DNA of 64,000 nucleotides, from positions 1,126,001 to 1,190,000 of the forward strand of contig JAINUG010000132.1 in NCBI GenBank assembly GCA_029706075.1. The letters run 5' to 3'. Within the stretch, counting starts at the first letter, position 1; each line of letters begins with the position of its first letter. The notes below the pieces were generated by a model that made no database searches, was not told where the DNA came from, and saw only the letters and a program-made list of their open reading frames with translations. Below, piece after piece: positions 1-12,093 of the stretch. A program made the position numbers and the translations under genes. The stretch is from Aldrovandia affinis (taxonomy: Eukaryota; Chordata; Actinopteri; Notacanthiformes; Halosauridae).

Positions 1-3000
1 CATTGATCCCGCTGCTGTTGTGGCCATATCATCAGGATGTGTGCTTCTTTCTGTGGACAATGGGATGACCATGCCCTATATGTTACAGGCATGGCGATGG
101 ACAAAGGTTCCTTTCTGTCTTAGCTGGCGTGCTTTAAAATGGGTAATGCCAACAGGGACTTTATTAAGCATAACTGTGGGTTGTTGTTTTTATTTTGATC
201 GATTTGAATCGTTGCCGTGAGTGTGATGAATGTAATGAAGTCGTGGTATGCAAGACGACTTATACTTTCCCTCCCTGTAGAGAGGATGCCAATGAGGTGA
301 GCCGAAGCCTCAGTCACAAAGTATGCGATTGCCTTTTTCCACTCGGGTTAATGGGACACATTTTTAAAAGGTAATGGATTTGCTCCACAAGCGAAGGGTT
401 TAGTGATTAGTGAGATTAGCGGCAGCGTTTTGCTGGCTTTGCTGGCCACGTTCCTTGGTGATATATACGCGTCGCCTTTGTTGAAAGCATTTTCAGCACC
501 TCATATTCTTTCCATGTGGTCTTTGTCTGAGGGGCCTCACATAGGTTGGTTTTAAGCAGGGTTTGGGTTACTTTGAACCCCCCCCCCCACCTCCTCTTTA
601 ATCTAAGGGGATATGTACGTAAATAACTGATATGTGCAAACAATGTGGTGAGTTAAAATTGTGAAAGTGATTCATTATTGTCTTATAAACCTAAAAGCTA
701 TCTTCTCTCTCTGGGTAATTTTAGGCTCCCAAAATCCAGAAAATTGGTCCATCCCAGATCCCAAATAAACTGGACTAATGTACTTTAGTTTACTAAGATA
801 CTGTATATGCACAAAGGTTTGGGTTGGACGTTTGTGGAGATTGATACTGATACCACGTTTCCAAATAGTCCCAACAGATTCCATCCTAGCTAAAGCCCAG
901 CCCTCCACAAACAGCAAACAATGACCTTTATTGAACCAATGAAACCATGTGGTGTTGCTGTTAAGACTTTCCGTGCACTATCTTGGGTTCTGCAGTCTTG
1001 CAGAATCAGAATTGAATATTTATGCTGATCAGGATCAGTGTAGCCTCAAATGAAGTTCCCCGCTAATCGGAATGTTCAGGGCACGGTGTCCCACTCGGAT
1101 GAACGCGTTGTCGAGCAGCGATGACATCGGCGCCTTGTCGTGTCATTCATTTTGCTCAGTGAGGGATCTTCAGCAGCGTCGAAAACAATGCAAAACAAAA
1201 GGCAGCAAATTAATTGACTTGCCTGGTGTTTAATGACCTTTTTCATCATGCATGGGAGAGAAAATTGAATGGGGAGTTTGGTGCAGACCCCAGGGTACGT
1301 GCGCTTGTTATTTGTGAGAGTCAGAGCTGCATGGCGGCATTAGCTAAGGCCTCGGATGGGGTTGCTCCACACGGCTTCCCCTCCGCTCGCTCTCCGCCTT
1401 GCTCCGCGAGCAGAACAGCTCCGACAAAAGAATCCAGCCGCTCTTTGATTAATCTCTTTTTTACCTCTTTGTTTTCATCGTATTATTCGTATTAGACCCT
1501 GTTAACAAGACTCCTCCACGGAGACCTGAATCTTTTCAATTTGCATGCCAAGTTGAAAATCCAGAGATGAAGATGCAATTACCAGTGCGCTGTGTTACAT
1601 ATTTGTCTCCTGACGTCGCAGGGATCATACGTAATTACAGTGAGCGCTGTGCCTATTCGTCTGTTTGTGTTTTCCTCTCCAAACTTTTTCTCGTCACCAA
1701 AGCCTCCTGAAACATCTGGAAGGTTTAGCTGAGGTTGTCCTATTGAGTTCTAAACTGGATCCAGTTATTTATTACTATTTCATAGATGCCTTGATTGTAA
1801 TTATAGTTACCAGAGCAAATGTTGTTTGCCGTCACGATGCCAAGGTGAGCTTTGAGAACACCTAAGTTTGGTGTGCTGATATAATATGGACTGCGTTGTC
1901 TGCCAAAGCTACATACCTTAGTGCCCTGGTTTCATTCACAGAGTAATAAACCTGTCAATGATGGCACCATGCTTGTTTATGAGCATTTAGGTTAGGCTGG
2001 GCCACATCATGTCTGCCTGCACAGGATGACCAAAATGCACCTCCCTGACAAGTGTTAAGAATGATTGCTCTTCTAGTCTGTTACATCATTTGGCTTAAAG
2101 CAAAATATTACATAAAATAGAGGATATCGTATATGTGGCTCATTTCATAACAATAAAAAATTAACCCTTTTTTTTTTTGCTCTCTGAATAACAGTATAAA
2201 AATTAGCCTAATTTGGGAGTGTTAGCCTTAATCTTAATTAATTAGTTTGAACATTTGAAGCAATTCACTTGCCAAATAATATCTGCTGACATCATGAACT
2301 TGATGAACATACATTTTTCAGGCATAAGCAAAGCAAAGCAAAGCACACGTTCCCGGATGATTGTGGCGCTGTATCTTAGTAACGTCTGTTTGTCTCGCCA
2401 TGGGGAGACAGGGTGGAAGAGGTCAGAGGGTCTAGCCAATGAAGATTTGTTTTTGACTTCATGGGCTTTGTCTGTTTGTTTAGGCTGTAGTGAGCAGGCC
2501 TGCCTTTTCCTGACTAAATGTCTATGATTGGATCTCACTTTGCTGGCATGCTAAATCCATCTCAATGTTTACATCTCTGTAGCACAGCATTAGGAAGATA
2601 TCAGGAACATATAACAACAGGAAAAAGAGATTGTTGCCATGCCAGACCCTTGTAGTGCAGTAAAAAAGTGAATGAATGAATGAATTATTTCATTCATTAA
2701 TGATAAATACATCAAAATTAGTATTATTTTGATAAGTAAAATGAATGGATAAATAAATAAACATTTGCATTCTTTGAAAAAAAAAATTACCCAGTAAATA
2801 AACAAAGATTTAAGCAGATCCCAATGTATTTATATCATATTTATACCTATAATATTTTGATTGAACTGAAAATTGATTATTTTTTGCTCGTTTTGTTATT
2901 TTCAGCATTATTGTATAGTTTCATTATTGTGATCTAAAACAATTAACTCGCATGACAGTCACTTCATGTCAGTGAAGCCTGGGGGTGCCTTACACTACTG

Positions 3001-3930
3001 CTATACAAACATGAGGTGAGCAAACTATTTTAGATGAAACCAAGATTTCATCTGACATACCTTTCCCTTTTGTCTTGGATTTTTGTCGTTATGAGCATAA
3101 TGTTGATTTGATTGAATCCAAAGAAACGGTCTTGTTTAATCGTGTTTGACTGAATTTAGGGGTATGTGTGTTGATTGTGTTATTTTATGAAGATAATTGG
3201 TTTGCTGGTTTATTTAGCAAATAAACTGTGCACTACTGACCAACACAAACTCATAATAAAGATAATTATGGGTCACTCATATAGTATAGATGCTGGGAAT
3301 TGGGATAAATAAATAAAAGGCTTTTGGACAGGCTTCAAACAATAATCACTCAAAGCCTGGAGTCCAGATCCCCCACAATTAAATGCAGACATATGTAGAC
3401 TGTAAACCATATATGGCTATAAGGAAGCATGCACCAATAAATGTACACAATTAGAAACAAAAGACACAAAACACAAAACATGTGTAACACAAAAGAGAAG
3501 TCACAATCAAGCAAACCTCCACTCAATTACAACAGTATGAACTTGAGTATGATAAGGGTTCAGACAGCTCTCTGAAAGTTAACACTGGCCATTTCCTTTC
3601 TTACGTGTTTTAGGCATCTTGAGCCTAATAAGAGTGTGAATTTGATTTAATCGTATACTTTACACGACACGGACATAAGTCAGACGACAAGCAATTTTAA
3701 AGATCTACGTCAATATTTCTACTTTTGTGTAAAGGGGTTTGCCTTCCATCTTGTTTCACCTTTGATCAAATTATCTTTGAGTACTTGTTGTTCTGACCTT
3801 TTAAATGATGGTATAGTCGATTCCCCCATTACATGATTACACAGAATCGTAGCTGTGTAAACGCATATTAGATCGTCTGGAACAAAAAAAAAATCAATTT
3901 CTGTGTTCTGCTGAATGTTGTGTTCAATGT
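1..3930. other. Non-coding block, no gene seen
   Basis: No frame here has coding character: all are short, overlap frames on the other strand and resemble nothing I know. The DNA is AT-rich with a C homopolymer near 579-591. The stretch 1040-1680 has mixed composition with several TAAT-type words and few simple repeats, so it could hold conserved non-coding elements, but sequence from one species cannot show that. Confidence 0.6.
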
Positions 3931-3934
3931 ATGT

Positions 3935-4175
3935 GTGGAAGGCGTCGGTCTAGGCAGGGGAATCGGGGTGATTAACGGCCACGCCTACTGGCAGGGCAGC
4001 TAGAGCACACAGCTGTGCAGTATTATCTCATTGTACCTGTGTGCTTAAAAGTGCTCTGCTCTCTTAGCAGGAGGCCGGAACCTGGGAGTGAGAAGTCGGA
4101 GAGAGCGAGAGGAGAAGATTTCCCAAAAGATTTCCTCAAAAAAACTCTTCAGGGTGAATACGTTAGTGTTTAGTG
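3935..4175 (+). repeat. Possible LTR fragment
   Basis: This stretch has a layout seen in LTR promoters: a GC-richer block with ACACAGCTGTGCAG, then a run around 4040-4060 leading into GTGCTTAAAAGTGCTCTGCT, then purine-rich DNA. I recognise the style of fish gypsy-type LTRs but found no TG...CA ends or target duplication, so the call is weak. It could also be unique DNA. Confidence 0.25.
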
Positions 4176-4406
4176 TTTGGCCTAAAGGTGGGTAAAGGTT
4201 TTGGTTTAGTTTATACACTTTGGTTTATTGGTTTGCCTTCTGAGCCCGTGAGGGTGATAGCCGAAGGTTTTGTTCAATTGTACCTGTGCATTCTTTCTCT
4301 CTATCTCTCCCGCCAAGCGATAGGAAATGAAACCATGGTCTGCAGACCGATAACAACAATCCCTGTGTCCTGCTGTTCTGTTCATACATATATATGTCTC
4401 ATCTAT

Positions 4407-4517
4407 ATGCCATTTAGCAGATGCTTTTATCCAAAGCAACTTACAGTAGTGAATGCATACATTTTTCAGTATATGTGGTCCCAGTGGGAATTGAACCCAC
4501 AACCTAAGCTGAGCCAC
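4407..4517 (-). mobile_element. tRNA-derived SINE with L2-type tail (family B), reversed
   Basis: Read on the minus strand it runs from a tRNA-like GTGGCTCAG, through a B-box-like GGGTTCAATTCCCACTGGGA, to a tail with GCTTTGGATAAAAGC and CTGCTAAATGGC. The same order appears at 31764-31905 on the plus strand, which supports one dispersed family. The 5' tRNA part is truncated here. The tail is the kind SINEs share with partner LINEs of the L2 clade. Confidence 0.75.
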
Positions 4518-5535
4518 AAAAACCACACTCCGGAGTTGTGTCACCTGGCATGTGACAGTATGTAATGTGGAAATCCCTCAATTACTGTTTCATTGCTATA
4601 AAGCAAATTTTTGCATTACTTATTATTTTCCATCCTTGTGTATTTCCTTCTCTCTAAAACAAAGCCCTTTCAGTATGTTTAAGCACACATGTTTTTGCCT
4701 TCCCCCAATGTGAGAAGCGCATAGTGAATGTAGGGTTAGATAAGTACATTTGACTCTCTGGCTTAAGACACCCACTCAGCACAGCACAGCATCTTCTGGG
4801 GAACAACGCTTAGCGAAGCAGTTTGGGTCGATGGCTCCTGACCTGTCAATTAGATGCGGTTTTGATGGCTCTCTCTTAGCAACCGTGTGAGTTCCTGTGT
4901 AAAGCTGACCTCAAACGGTTGACTATGAAGACTGCTTTTCCCTTGGCAGTTTCATTCACAAAGTCATTTGGCAAGTTGCACGCCTTGTCTATCCACGTGG
5001 ACGATGGCAGGTTCAAAATAGTCCCAACAGCAGACTCGTACAAAGGCACATTTAGAACTTCTCTGAGTGCCAAAGGTCAATATGTGTACAGGTTGCATGC
5101 AAAACAATTTAAACAATGCTTAAAAAAAAATCCAATTTTCTGTAAGGTTTCATAAATAGAAACACAAAACTGTGACCAAAGCCTTTCTCAAGGATGTGAG
5201 GTCTGGTTGGTGAGGTCCAACCCTGAACCCTTCTTTCTTGCTAAAGGTACTGTCTGGAAAAATAAAACCAATAGATATTCCTGTCAGCCTCCTCCTTTTA
5301 TGTCAGACGATGATCACTCTACAAACTTGTGCCTTTCCATGCGCTAGATACCGTATCTCCAAACCTAGCCATTTAGGTCAACACATCAGTTATTTGTTGA
5401 AAGGTTAAACCACTGGATTTTAGACATAATCCAGTTGGAATATTAGTGAGCTGGTTTTCCAGTTGCACCTCGAGTGAATGCATTTTCCATCAGGAGTACA
5501 GCATCATTTTTGGCTTTGTGCTGTGCCTCCACCTG

Positions 5536-5643
5536 TCTACATATAAATGTGTGCACGGTAAGTCTGCACTGTCCCTCTGGGATGCAATTACCTACAGCAT
5601 ACTAAAAGTGTGCAGACTTACCACGTGCACATTTACATGTAGA
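5536..5643. repeat. 34-bp inverted repeat (hairpin) with 40-base loop
   Basis: Left arm 5536-5569 and right arm 5610-5643 are near-complementary; both contain GTAAGTCTGCAC or its complement and end in TCTAC/GTAGA. A few mismatches lie in the middle. The loop holds an ATTACCTACAGCAT motif that occurs again at 5675-5704. It could be a small foldback transposon or a structured transcript. A pre-microRNA is possible by size, but nothing else supports it. Confidence 0.6.
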
Positions 5644-5704
5644 GGGGTGGAAGCACAGAACAAAGCCAAAAAAGGATGTAATTACCTACAGCATGCTAAA
5701 AGTA
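5581..5704. repeat. Direct repeat pair of about 30 bp
   Basis: 5581-5610 and 5675-5704 both read GATG(C/T)AATTACCTACAGCA followed by T(A/G)CTAAAAGT, with two or three differences. The first copy forms the loop of the neighbouring hairpin and the second lies 32 bases beyond its right arm. This suggests a partial duplication of the hairpin unit. Confidence 0.7.
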
Positions 5705-8455
5705 TATCCCTGTCTCCTCGCTCATATGGTCTCTGGTGTAAAAATTAAGAACTGTTTCTGAATTCCACAGTGAAGGTGGATTTTGAAGAATTGTAGCACA
5801 TGATCTGATAAAGTTTTTTCCTTAAAGTATCGTTAATTATCAAAATGTTAACGACTCATGACTAGCAGTGGCAGGCCACAACTGTCAGCACTTGGTATTG
5901 CCAGGGGTAGCGTGGTTTAAAATCAGCCACGGGTCCCGCGTCAGCCCTCCCAATGACCCGCCCGGCTCTCACAGGCTACTGGTTGTTGTTAATAAGGCGC
6001 ATGCCTCTCCTCTCCTCTCCTGTTCTGCAGGGCCAGATGTGTGGAGGGAGCCACAGTCACAGGCTCAGGGGTGAGTGGATTGGGGAGGGGCACGCTGTTC
6101 AGCTGCAGTGCTCCTTACGTGGACACAGCTGCCAAAGTGCTGACTCCAGGAGCACAACACCTGATTCCAGAACAGAGGGGGAAAGGCAGAAAAATGTTAA
6201 AATAAAAACATGGTTTTTTTTTTGCTGTTGATACCCATCTTTGTGAATGGGCAGAGCAGTACTAATATTTTGTGGTAACAAGGCATAGCGGGGCATCTAT
6301 AGTCACTATGCAGAGGGGTGGCTTTCTATGGCAGAAGATGTAGGGTTAGTAAGTAATCTTGTACTCTGGGGGAAAGAGTCTCCCTCCGAATAGGTGTTGT
6401 CAAGGTAACTGCAGAGGATACAGGCTCACTGTACGCACATGCATGCTTTTACGAAATCTCATCCGATATCTTTGAAGCAGCACCTTTGCATTGTGTTGTA
6501 CAGCTACAATGGCTGTCTTACTATGATAGAGTAAGACAGATGATAAACCTTAGAGTTCATACTCAAAAGACGAACCATCCGTTATGGTCAGACTGCCTGG
6601 TGAGTCTGCCTTTAGTGAACTAAAGGTGTTAATCCTGCTCTTCGTTATAAAGATCCAACTACCTTCGGGTCCCACAGGCATAGGTTACAGCCAGCGTTAA
6701 GAAGAGATTAGCCATATAAAAGAAACTTGGCAGCCATGAGCAATTTATGAAAATGCACATTATGTTAAACAGTGTATGGTACATTTATTCTTATTCATAA
6801 ATGAATGTTGGAGTTTACATATATTTACATATGTTTGTATTATTTTCAATTCACTGATATCAACCAAACACTCTGATTGCGCCAGAATAGTCATTGTTTG
6901 CAAGAACTGGGGATGGATTTGAATTTATTTCACGGTTAGGTTTTTGCGCTGCCTGTTAATGACAGCAGTAAAGGCATTTCCCATTTTTCAGGGTCACACT
7001 TGAGATGTAAATAAGTCAATGTTGAGAGGGGGAAAAAAAGCCTAGTTATAATAATTGGAATGAGAAATTATCAGAGCATTTCACATTATTCAAAATGTTT
7101 GAACAAAACAGATTTTTTTGCCAAGAAAGTAAGATGCACCATTATTTGGGAGTGTGAAACATCTCCTTCATGTCAAGGCTTAACCATGCGGAAATAATGT
7201 AACTTTGTACCGAGCACACTGAGGTGTAGCCCGAGGATCCAGAAAGATCTTGTAGTTTAATATGCATTTTAAACTTGGAGAGAAAGCTTAGGTGATGTGA
7301 CAAAGAATATGACGAGGGAGGGCAGGGACAAAGAAGCTAATCTTGTCAACCCAAAGCCTCTTATTCTTGAACGATATCATGCTTTGTGCTCATTGTCCTG
7401 GCGTTGGAATGGAGATGTTATGATCGACAATCTACCGAGGAATATTTTACAGCTGGTGCTCGTCCTGAGAGGAAGCTCATAATTTGGCATTAGGTATCTG
7501 GTGTTTGGTCAATTAGTATTCATCTATTGTAATGACCAGAAGTGCATGCATCTCATCAGCATTCGCATCACGTTCCTGTGTCCTGGCTCTACTGTATGCA
7601 TCCAGATATGCCGATAAAAAGCTGCAATGGAGCAGATAAGGAAATTTAACCATTTATTCATGTGGACTTATTGCTGGCATAATGTTTGATTTTAACAAAG
7701 ATATGCCTCCCATTATGGCACATTACAGAGACAAAATGAGCTTCGGTGTGAGCTCTGGGCACACAGCTTCAAGGTACGTTTGAAGCGTCATCCTCGACTG
7801 ACTTTGCATACGCTTTAAAAGGCTTCCTGCCTGTTTGCCCTCCCCGTTTTGGAAGTGAGTGAAAGTGAGAGCTGATCTGTCATTAGGCATCAGTTGTAAG
7901 TGGGTGTATGAAAGAAAATGTGTCATTACCTGTGGGGGCGAGGAGCGATGATCAGAGCAGTCCAAACGTGTCCTGGAAAAAGACCAGCGAGGTTACAGAC
8001 ACTGCACAATCCACTGAATGTGATAAACGGAATTGAATGGAATGGAATTTTTATTGTCCATGTTATTGATTAACTGATGCGTCACGGCCTGATTTCAAGA
8101 ACGTTCCATCATCTGCATTTGTACTGAATAAGACAACATTTGAGCTTCTGCATGTATTAGAGCCACTGCAAATGTCAGTCCTAGTGACATCACTTTTATT
8201 GTCAGACCTGACCGCCATTACCTGGAGCTGGAGTGGCCAACCCCTGGTCTTGGAGAGCCATGGGGCCTGCTGCAACCAATCAGCAACCAATATAGACCGG
8301 AGGAGCCAGGTGAGCTGAGTTCACTGCGTGCTCAACTGCTTTAATAGATCATTTATGAGCTGAGTAACAAGGAGAGCCAGCACACCCTGTGGCTTTCCAG
8401 GACTAAGCCATCCCTGAGCTAGAGAGCGACTGCTGCTGTCAGTGCTTTGCTATCA

Positions 8456-8462
8456 CACACAT

Positions 8463-8512
<50 letters not shown>

Positions 8513-8540
8513 CACATATACACACACACACACACACATG
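8456..8540. repeat. CA/TG microsatellite
   Basis: An interrupted (CA)n tract with two TATACACAC breaks. Simple repeat, no coding value. Confidence 0.95.
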
Positions 8541-8644
8541 TACAATATGTCTAGAGTGCATGCCTAGCAATTTCTCACTTTTTTAAAAAAGCTGATCTTT
8601 CCTACAGTACACAAACCACTTATGCAAAGTGTTACAATTTACAT

Positions 8645-9830
8645 TCAATTCCATTCAAATGTAATTATATTGTGCTTTTTACAGAGAACTGTCACAAAGA
8701 TGCTTTACAGAAAATAAAAGATATGAAAACAAGAAAATACCAGGCCTAAACCTCCAAAAACCTGAAAGTGAGGCAAATAAACACCTCAACAGTGGCAAGA
8801 AAAAACTCCCCAGTGGGAAAAAATCTCAGGAGGAACCCGTGTTAGTGGGGGAGCCCATCCTCCGGCCTCGGGGATGAGCAGTAGGAGTGGGAATGGTAGT
8901 GGGAGTGGGAGCTAAATGTCCTGAAGGGAAGGTCTAATGTGCTAATAATTCTTCCAGGCCTCCATCCTGCATCACGGTCTGGACAGAAACCAGGAGAGGG
9001 TCGGTGCTGGAGCGGTCTGTAGTCTCAGGGAGGAACCAGGAGAGGGTCAGTGTTGGAGCGGTCTGTAGTCTCAGGGAGGAACCAGGAGAGGGTCGGTGCT
9101 GGAGCGGTCTGTTGTCTCAGGGAGGAACCAGGAGAGGGCTGGTGCTGGAGCGGTCTGTAGTCTCAGGGAGGAACCAGGAGAGGGTCAGTGTTGGAGCGGT
9201 CTGTAGTCTCAGGGAGGAACCAGGAGAGGGTCTGTGCTGGAGCGGTCTGTAGTCTCAGGGTGATGGAAGCGGCAGAACCCCCAAGGAAGAGAACAAAAAA
9301 GTAGATAGGGTAGGACTCAGAATAATGTAATGTTGGGTATGTTAGAGAGGCCAGTGTAACACGGGACAGCCCCAGCAGTCTAAGCTATGGCAGCACATCT
9401 AAAAGATGAGCAGGAAGGGGGTGTATGAACCATGAGAGTGGACTAGCACTGACAGCACCACAACACAGCACAGAACAACAAACCCTGAGCGTTCACATGC
9501 AGTGATGGGGTGACAGCACCGTTAGCTCGGCTCACCACACAGCTCTATGGCCTACTCATCTTTAACTATAGATTTGACTAAAAAGGTAAGTTTTTAGCCT
9601 AGATTTAAAAAACAGAAAGTAAGTCTGAAGCCCAAACATTTAGCGGAAGATTATTCCATGAAAGGGGAGCTCTGTGGGAGAACGCTTTCCCTCCCATTGT
9701 GCTTTCTGGGCGCTCACTGTGCAGAGTAAAGGATGAGTAGCTCACTAAGATATTCTGGAGCAAGATCATTTAAACCACCAAAAGTATTGTTAAAGAAGCT
9801 GTATAAAGTAAACAATACAGCTAATTAGCT
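8645..9830 (-). repeat. Dispersed repeat resembling a non-LTR element 3' region
   Basis: The left part contains CTTTTTACAGAGAACTGTCA, AGATGCTTTACAGAA and AGTGGCAAGAAAAAACTCCC, phrases I know from the antisense of common teleost LINE 3' regions. The complement of the last phrase appears at 15028-15047 in another LINE remnant. The right part (9570-9830) continues with a second typical teleost repeat text. A minisatellite has grown inside it. There is no intact reading frame. The family name is uncertain. Confidence 0.5.
8986..9261 (+). repeat. 46-bp minisatellite, about six units
   Basis: Units begin GAACCAGGAGAGGGTC and end GTCTGTAGTCTCAGGGAG, with single-base variants between units. Because 46 is not a multiple of three, an open frame crossing the array cycles through all three frames and repeats every 46 codons; the 82-residue frame at 9004-9252 is produced this way and is not a gene. 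Confidence 0.9.
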
Positions 9831-9849
9831 CAGAGTGATATTTCCCCCC

Positions 9850-10265
9850 AAAAGAGGTGTCACAATTATTCACACCCCTAATAATTATTTAAAATAAAAC
9901 CCTTACAAAAATAAATCTGCCTTAACATGCTACTTTTAATTTCATGTCAATCTTGGGTAACTGTATTGTGGCCTCCCATGGCTGTGTCACCTGTCACCAT
10001 GGGGTGAAGATGACAGGAGGAGAAAGAAACGAGACAAAGGGTTGTCGACCTTCACAAGTCAGCAGATGGTTATGAACAAATAAATACAATTAGGCAATAA
10101 TTAAGAAGTGTAAAACGACTGGACAGGAGCATCTTCCCCCCACGCAGATGGTTTGGGAAGCATAGCAAAATCCAAGGGCCACACTTGGACAATTGCAAAA
10201 CTTGGTTGCATCTTGGGAACACAACGCCAGCAAATCTGCCATTAGAAGCCACCTCCATGCCAATA
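9850..10265 (+). pseudogene. Tc1/mariner-like element, 5' remnant
   Basis: It opens with a terminal-repeat-like AATTATTCACACCCCTAATA, then carries a broken transposase start; GACCTTCACAAGTCAGCAGA corresponds to a V-D-L-H-K-S type helix-turn-helix segment. The same text recurs at 36200-36300, so both belong to one family. Stops and frame changes are frequent, and no catalytic region follows. Confidence 0.65.
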
Positions 10266-10337
10266 AGGCGAGGGAAGGGGGGAGGGGGATTGTTGATGGT
10301 TCAGAGCTGCCATATTTCAGGGGGGTGATGTTTCTTG

Positions 10338-11723
10338 CAGTGGTGGGAATACTTTCTACTCAAAGTAGAAATACTTTGCTACTGTGCTTAAGTATTTATT
10401 TCACAGATTTCTACTTTACTCAATCATTTTTATTTGCATCTACTTTCACTATGAACTCAGCAACATTTTCTGTGAGATCCCCCCAGCACTCATTACATTA
10501 TAAATGTAGGCATTTCTTGTCCAATAGCAAGATATATGTGTGCAATCACAGGTCCCATAACATATCACAACTTTCAACTCTGCCAGCTAGCTAATAACAT
10601 TTGTGTGAAATAATAGTGCACCAATAAAATATCTGGATCAATCCCAAATCAGCCCCTCACACACACATTGCTCCAAAGAAGTTGGCAGTGTGGTCCTAAC
10701 TCGACGACAGTTCAGTTCAGCCATGTCTTTAAGATATCTTCCCATTTATTGGAGCCAAAGGAGGTTCGTACATAATGAAGTGTCTCTTTTGTCCTTGTTA
10801 AGCCTTAAGGTAAGAAAAGACCATTATAATAGAACTAAATTAGCCAGCTGGCATTAGCTACCTAGCAGCATTAGCTAATATATGTTATGTGGCAGTCGTT
10901 AAATGTAACACACTTTGCTCACATTAGCTAGCATTTAGCTAGCATTCTTGCTACTTGCATAAACAATGTGATATCTTGCTGGTCAGCTAAAGTTACTAAA
11001 AACATCAGCTAGCTAGCTAGTCACCTGTTAATTCAACTCAACATTAATTAGGAAGTGCTGGCTATCAGGTTCTATGGATGGGATGGACTAAAATGTAACT
11101 ACAAATTTTTAAATCCGGTTGTGCTGAAGTTGAACAGAAGGTTTTATAACTTTGAAGAGTTAAAGCAGTTCTTAAAATGATGTTGTCAGAGCTCCGGACT
11201 GCAACCGGTTATTTTAGTTTTTTGAACTCTTCATTGGCCTGACATTTTCTCTGGATTTTTTGTCCAGCCGTAGCTTGTCTGCTTACTAAAACACTTCTAT
11301 TTGAACCACAGTCAGTAGCCATTGTTGTAACTAAAATTCAGTAGCAGACATGACAACTTTGATAGCACGATACATTTACAAGGCACTGTATACATCGAAG
11401 CATTCTGAATAAATTCAATAAATAAATGTTATTTTTATACAGTGTACTTCACTACAAGGTGTTCTCAGGCACTGAATTATAAATAAGGTAGAAATCTAAA
11501 GGCAAGGCACAATTCTGTCAGTTACATACAGCACTGTTGCCTAATTATGTCTGTAATTCTATCTATATTTAACTACATTATTTAATATTTCAGTGTAAAT
11601 TATACATTTGTACTTTTACTCAAGTAGAGTTTAAATGGGGGACTACTTTTCCTGGAGTAGTCTAAAGTAAAGTATCTGTTCTCTAACTCAAATACAATAT
11701 TTGGGGTATTTTTTCCACCACTG
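10338..11723. mobile_element. hAT-like non-autonomous element, 1.39 kb
   Basis: The left end CAGTGGTGGGAATACTTT and the right end (AAAATA)CCCC...TTTTTTCCACCACTG are inverted; the subterminal parts on both sides carry ACTTTACTC/AAGTAGA words. These ends match the CAGTGGTGG-type hAT elements common in teleosts. The interior is rich in TAGCTAGC-like words and has no transposase. I could not see an 8-bp target duplication: left flank GTTTCTTG, right flank GAAAAAAT. Confidence 0.7.
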
Positions 11724-11746
11724 GAAAAAATACTTGTGTCATAGAT

Positions 11747-11951
11747 CAGGGGTGTCCAATCTTATCTGAGAAGGGCCGGTGCGGCTGCAGGCTTTTGTTC
11801 TAACCCAGCACTAACACGCCTGATTCAACTAATCATGGTCCTGATTGTAGACCATGACTAGTGAATTAGTTGAATCAAGTGTGTTAGTGCTGGGTTACAA
11901 CCAAAGCCTGCAGCCACACCGGCCCTTCTCAGATAAGATTGGACACCCCTG
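11747..11951. mobile_element. Palindromic hAT-type MITE, 205 bp, with 8-bp target duplication
   Basis: The two halves are near-perfect inverted copies over about 95 bp, from CAGGGGTGTCCAATCTTATC at the left to its complement at the right. It is flanked by TCATAGAT at 11739-11746 and again at 11952-11959, the 8-bp duplication expected of hAT transposases. There are few mismatches between arms, so the insertion looks fairly young. No coding capacity. Confidence 0.92.
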
Positions 11952-12072
11952 TCATAGATAAAAAGGAAACTGCACCAAACCGCACACAAAAAATGGTTAT
12001 GTGACAGCCCCTGTCATAGATAAAAAGGAAACTGCAGGCCACAAACTGAGACGCACACAAAAAATGGTTATG
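11946..12072. repeat. Tandem duplication that copied the MITE end
   Basis: 11946-12001 and 12008-12072 share CCCCTGTCATAGATAAAAAG, GAAACTGCA and CGCACACAAAAAATGGTTAT. The second copy has about 15 extra bases (GGCCACAAACTGAGA region). Because both copies begin with the last six bases of the MITE plus its target duplication, the duplication happened after the MITE inserted. Confidence 0.85.
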
Positions 12073-12093
12073 ATTGTATACTATATATATATA

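Larger units (their letters stand above)
4560..8455. other. Non-coding block with one hairpin
   Basis: No gene is supported. The block holds the inverted repeat at 5536-5643 and its neighbouring direct repeats. A short A-rich and pyrimidine-rich texture continues elsewhere. The segment 7540-7800 is mixed-composition DNA free of recognisable repeats and could be conserved, which would need a comparison with other fish. Confidence 0.6.

Noticed and set aside
9004..9252. 82-residue frame with internal protein repeats
   Set aside because: Explained wholly by the 46-bp minisatellite cycling through frames.
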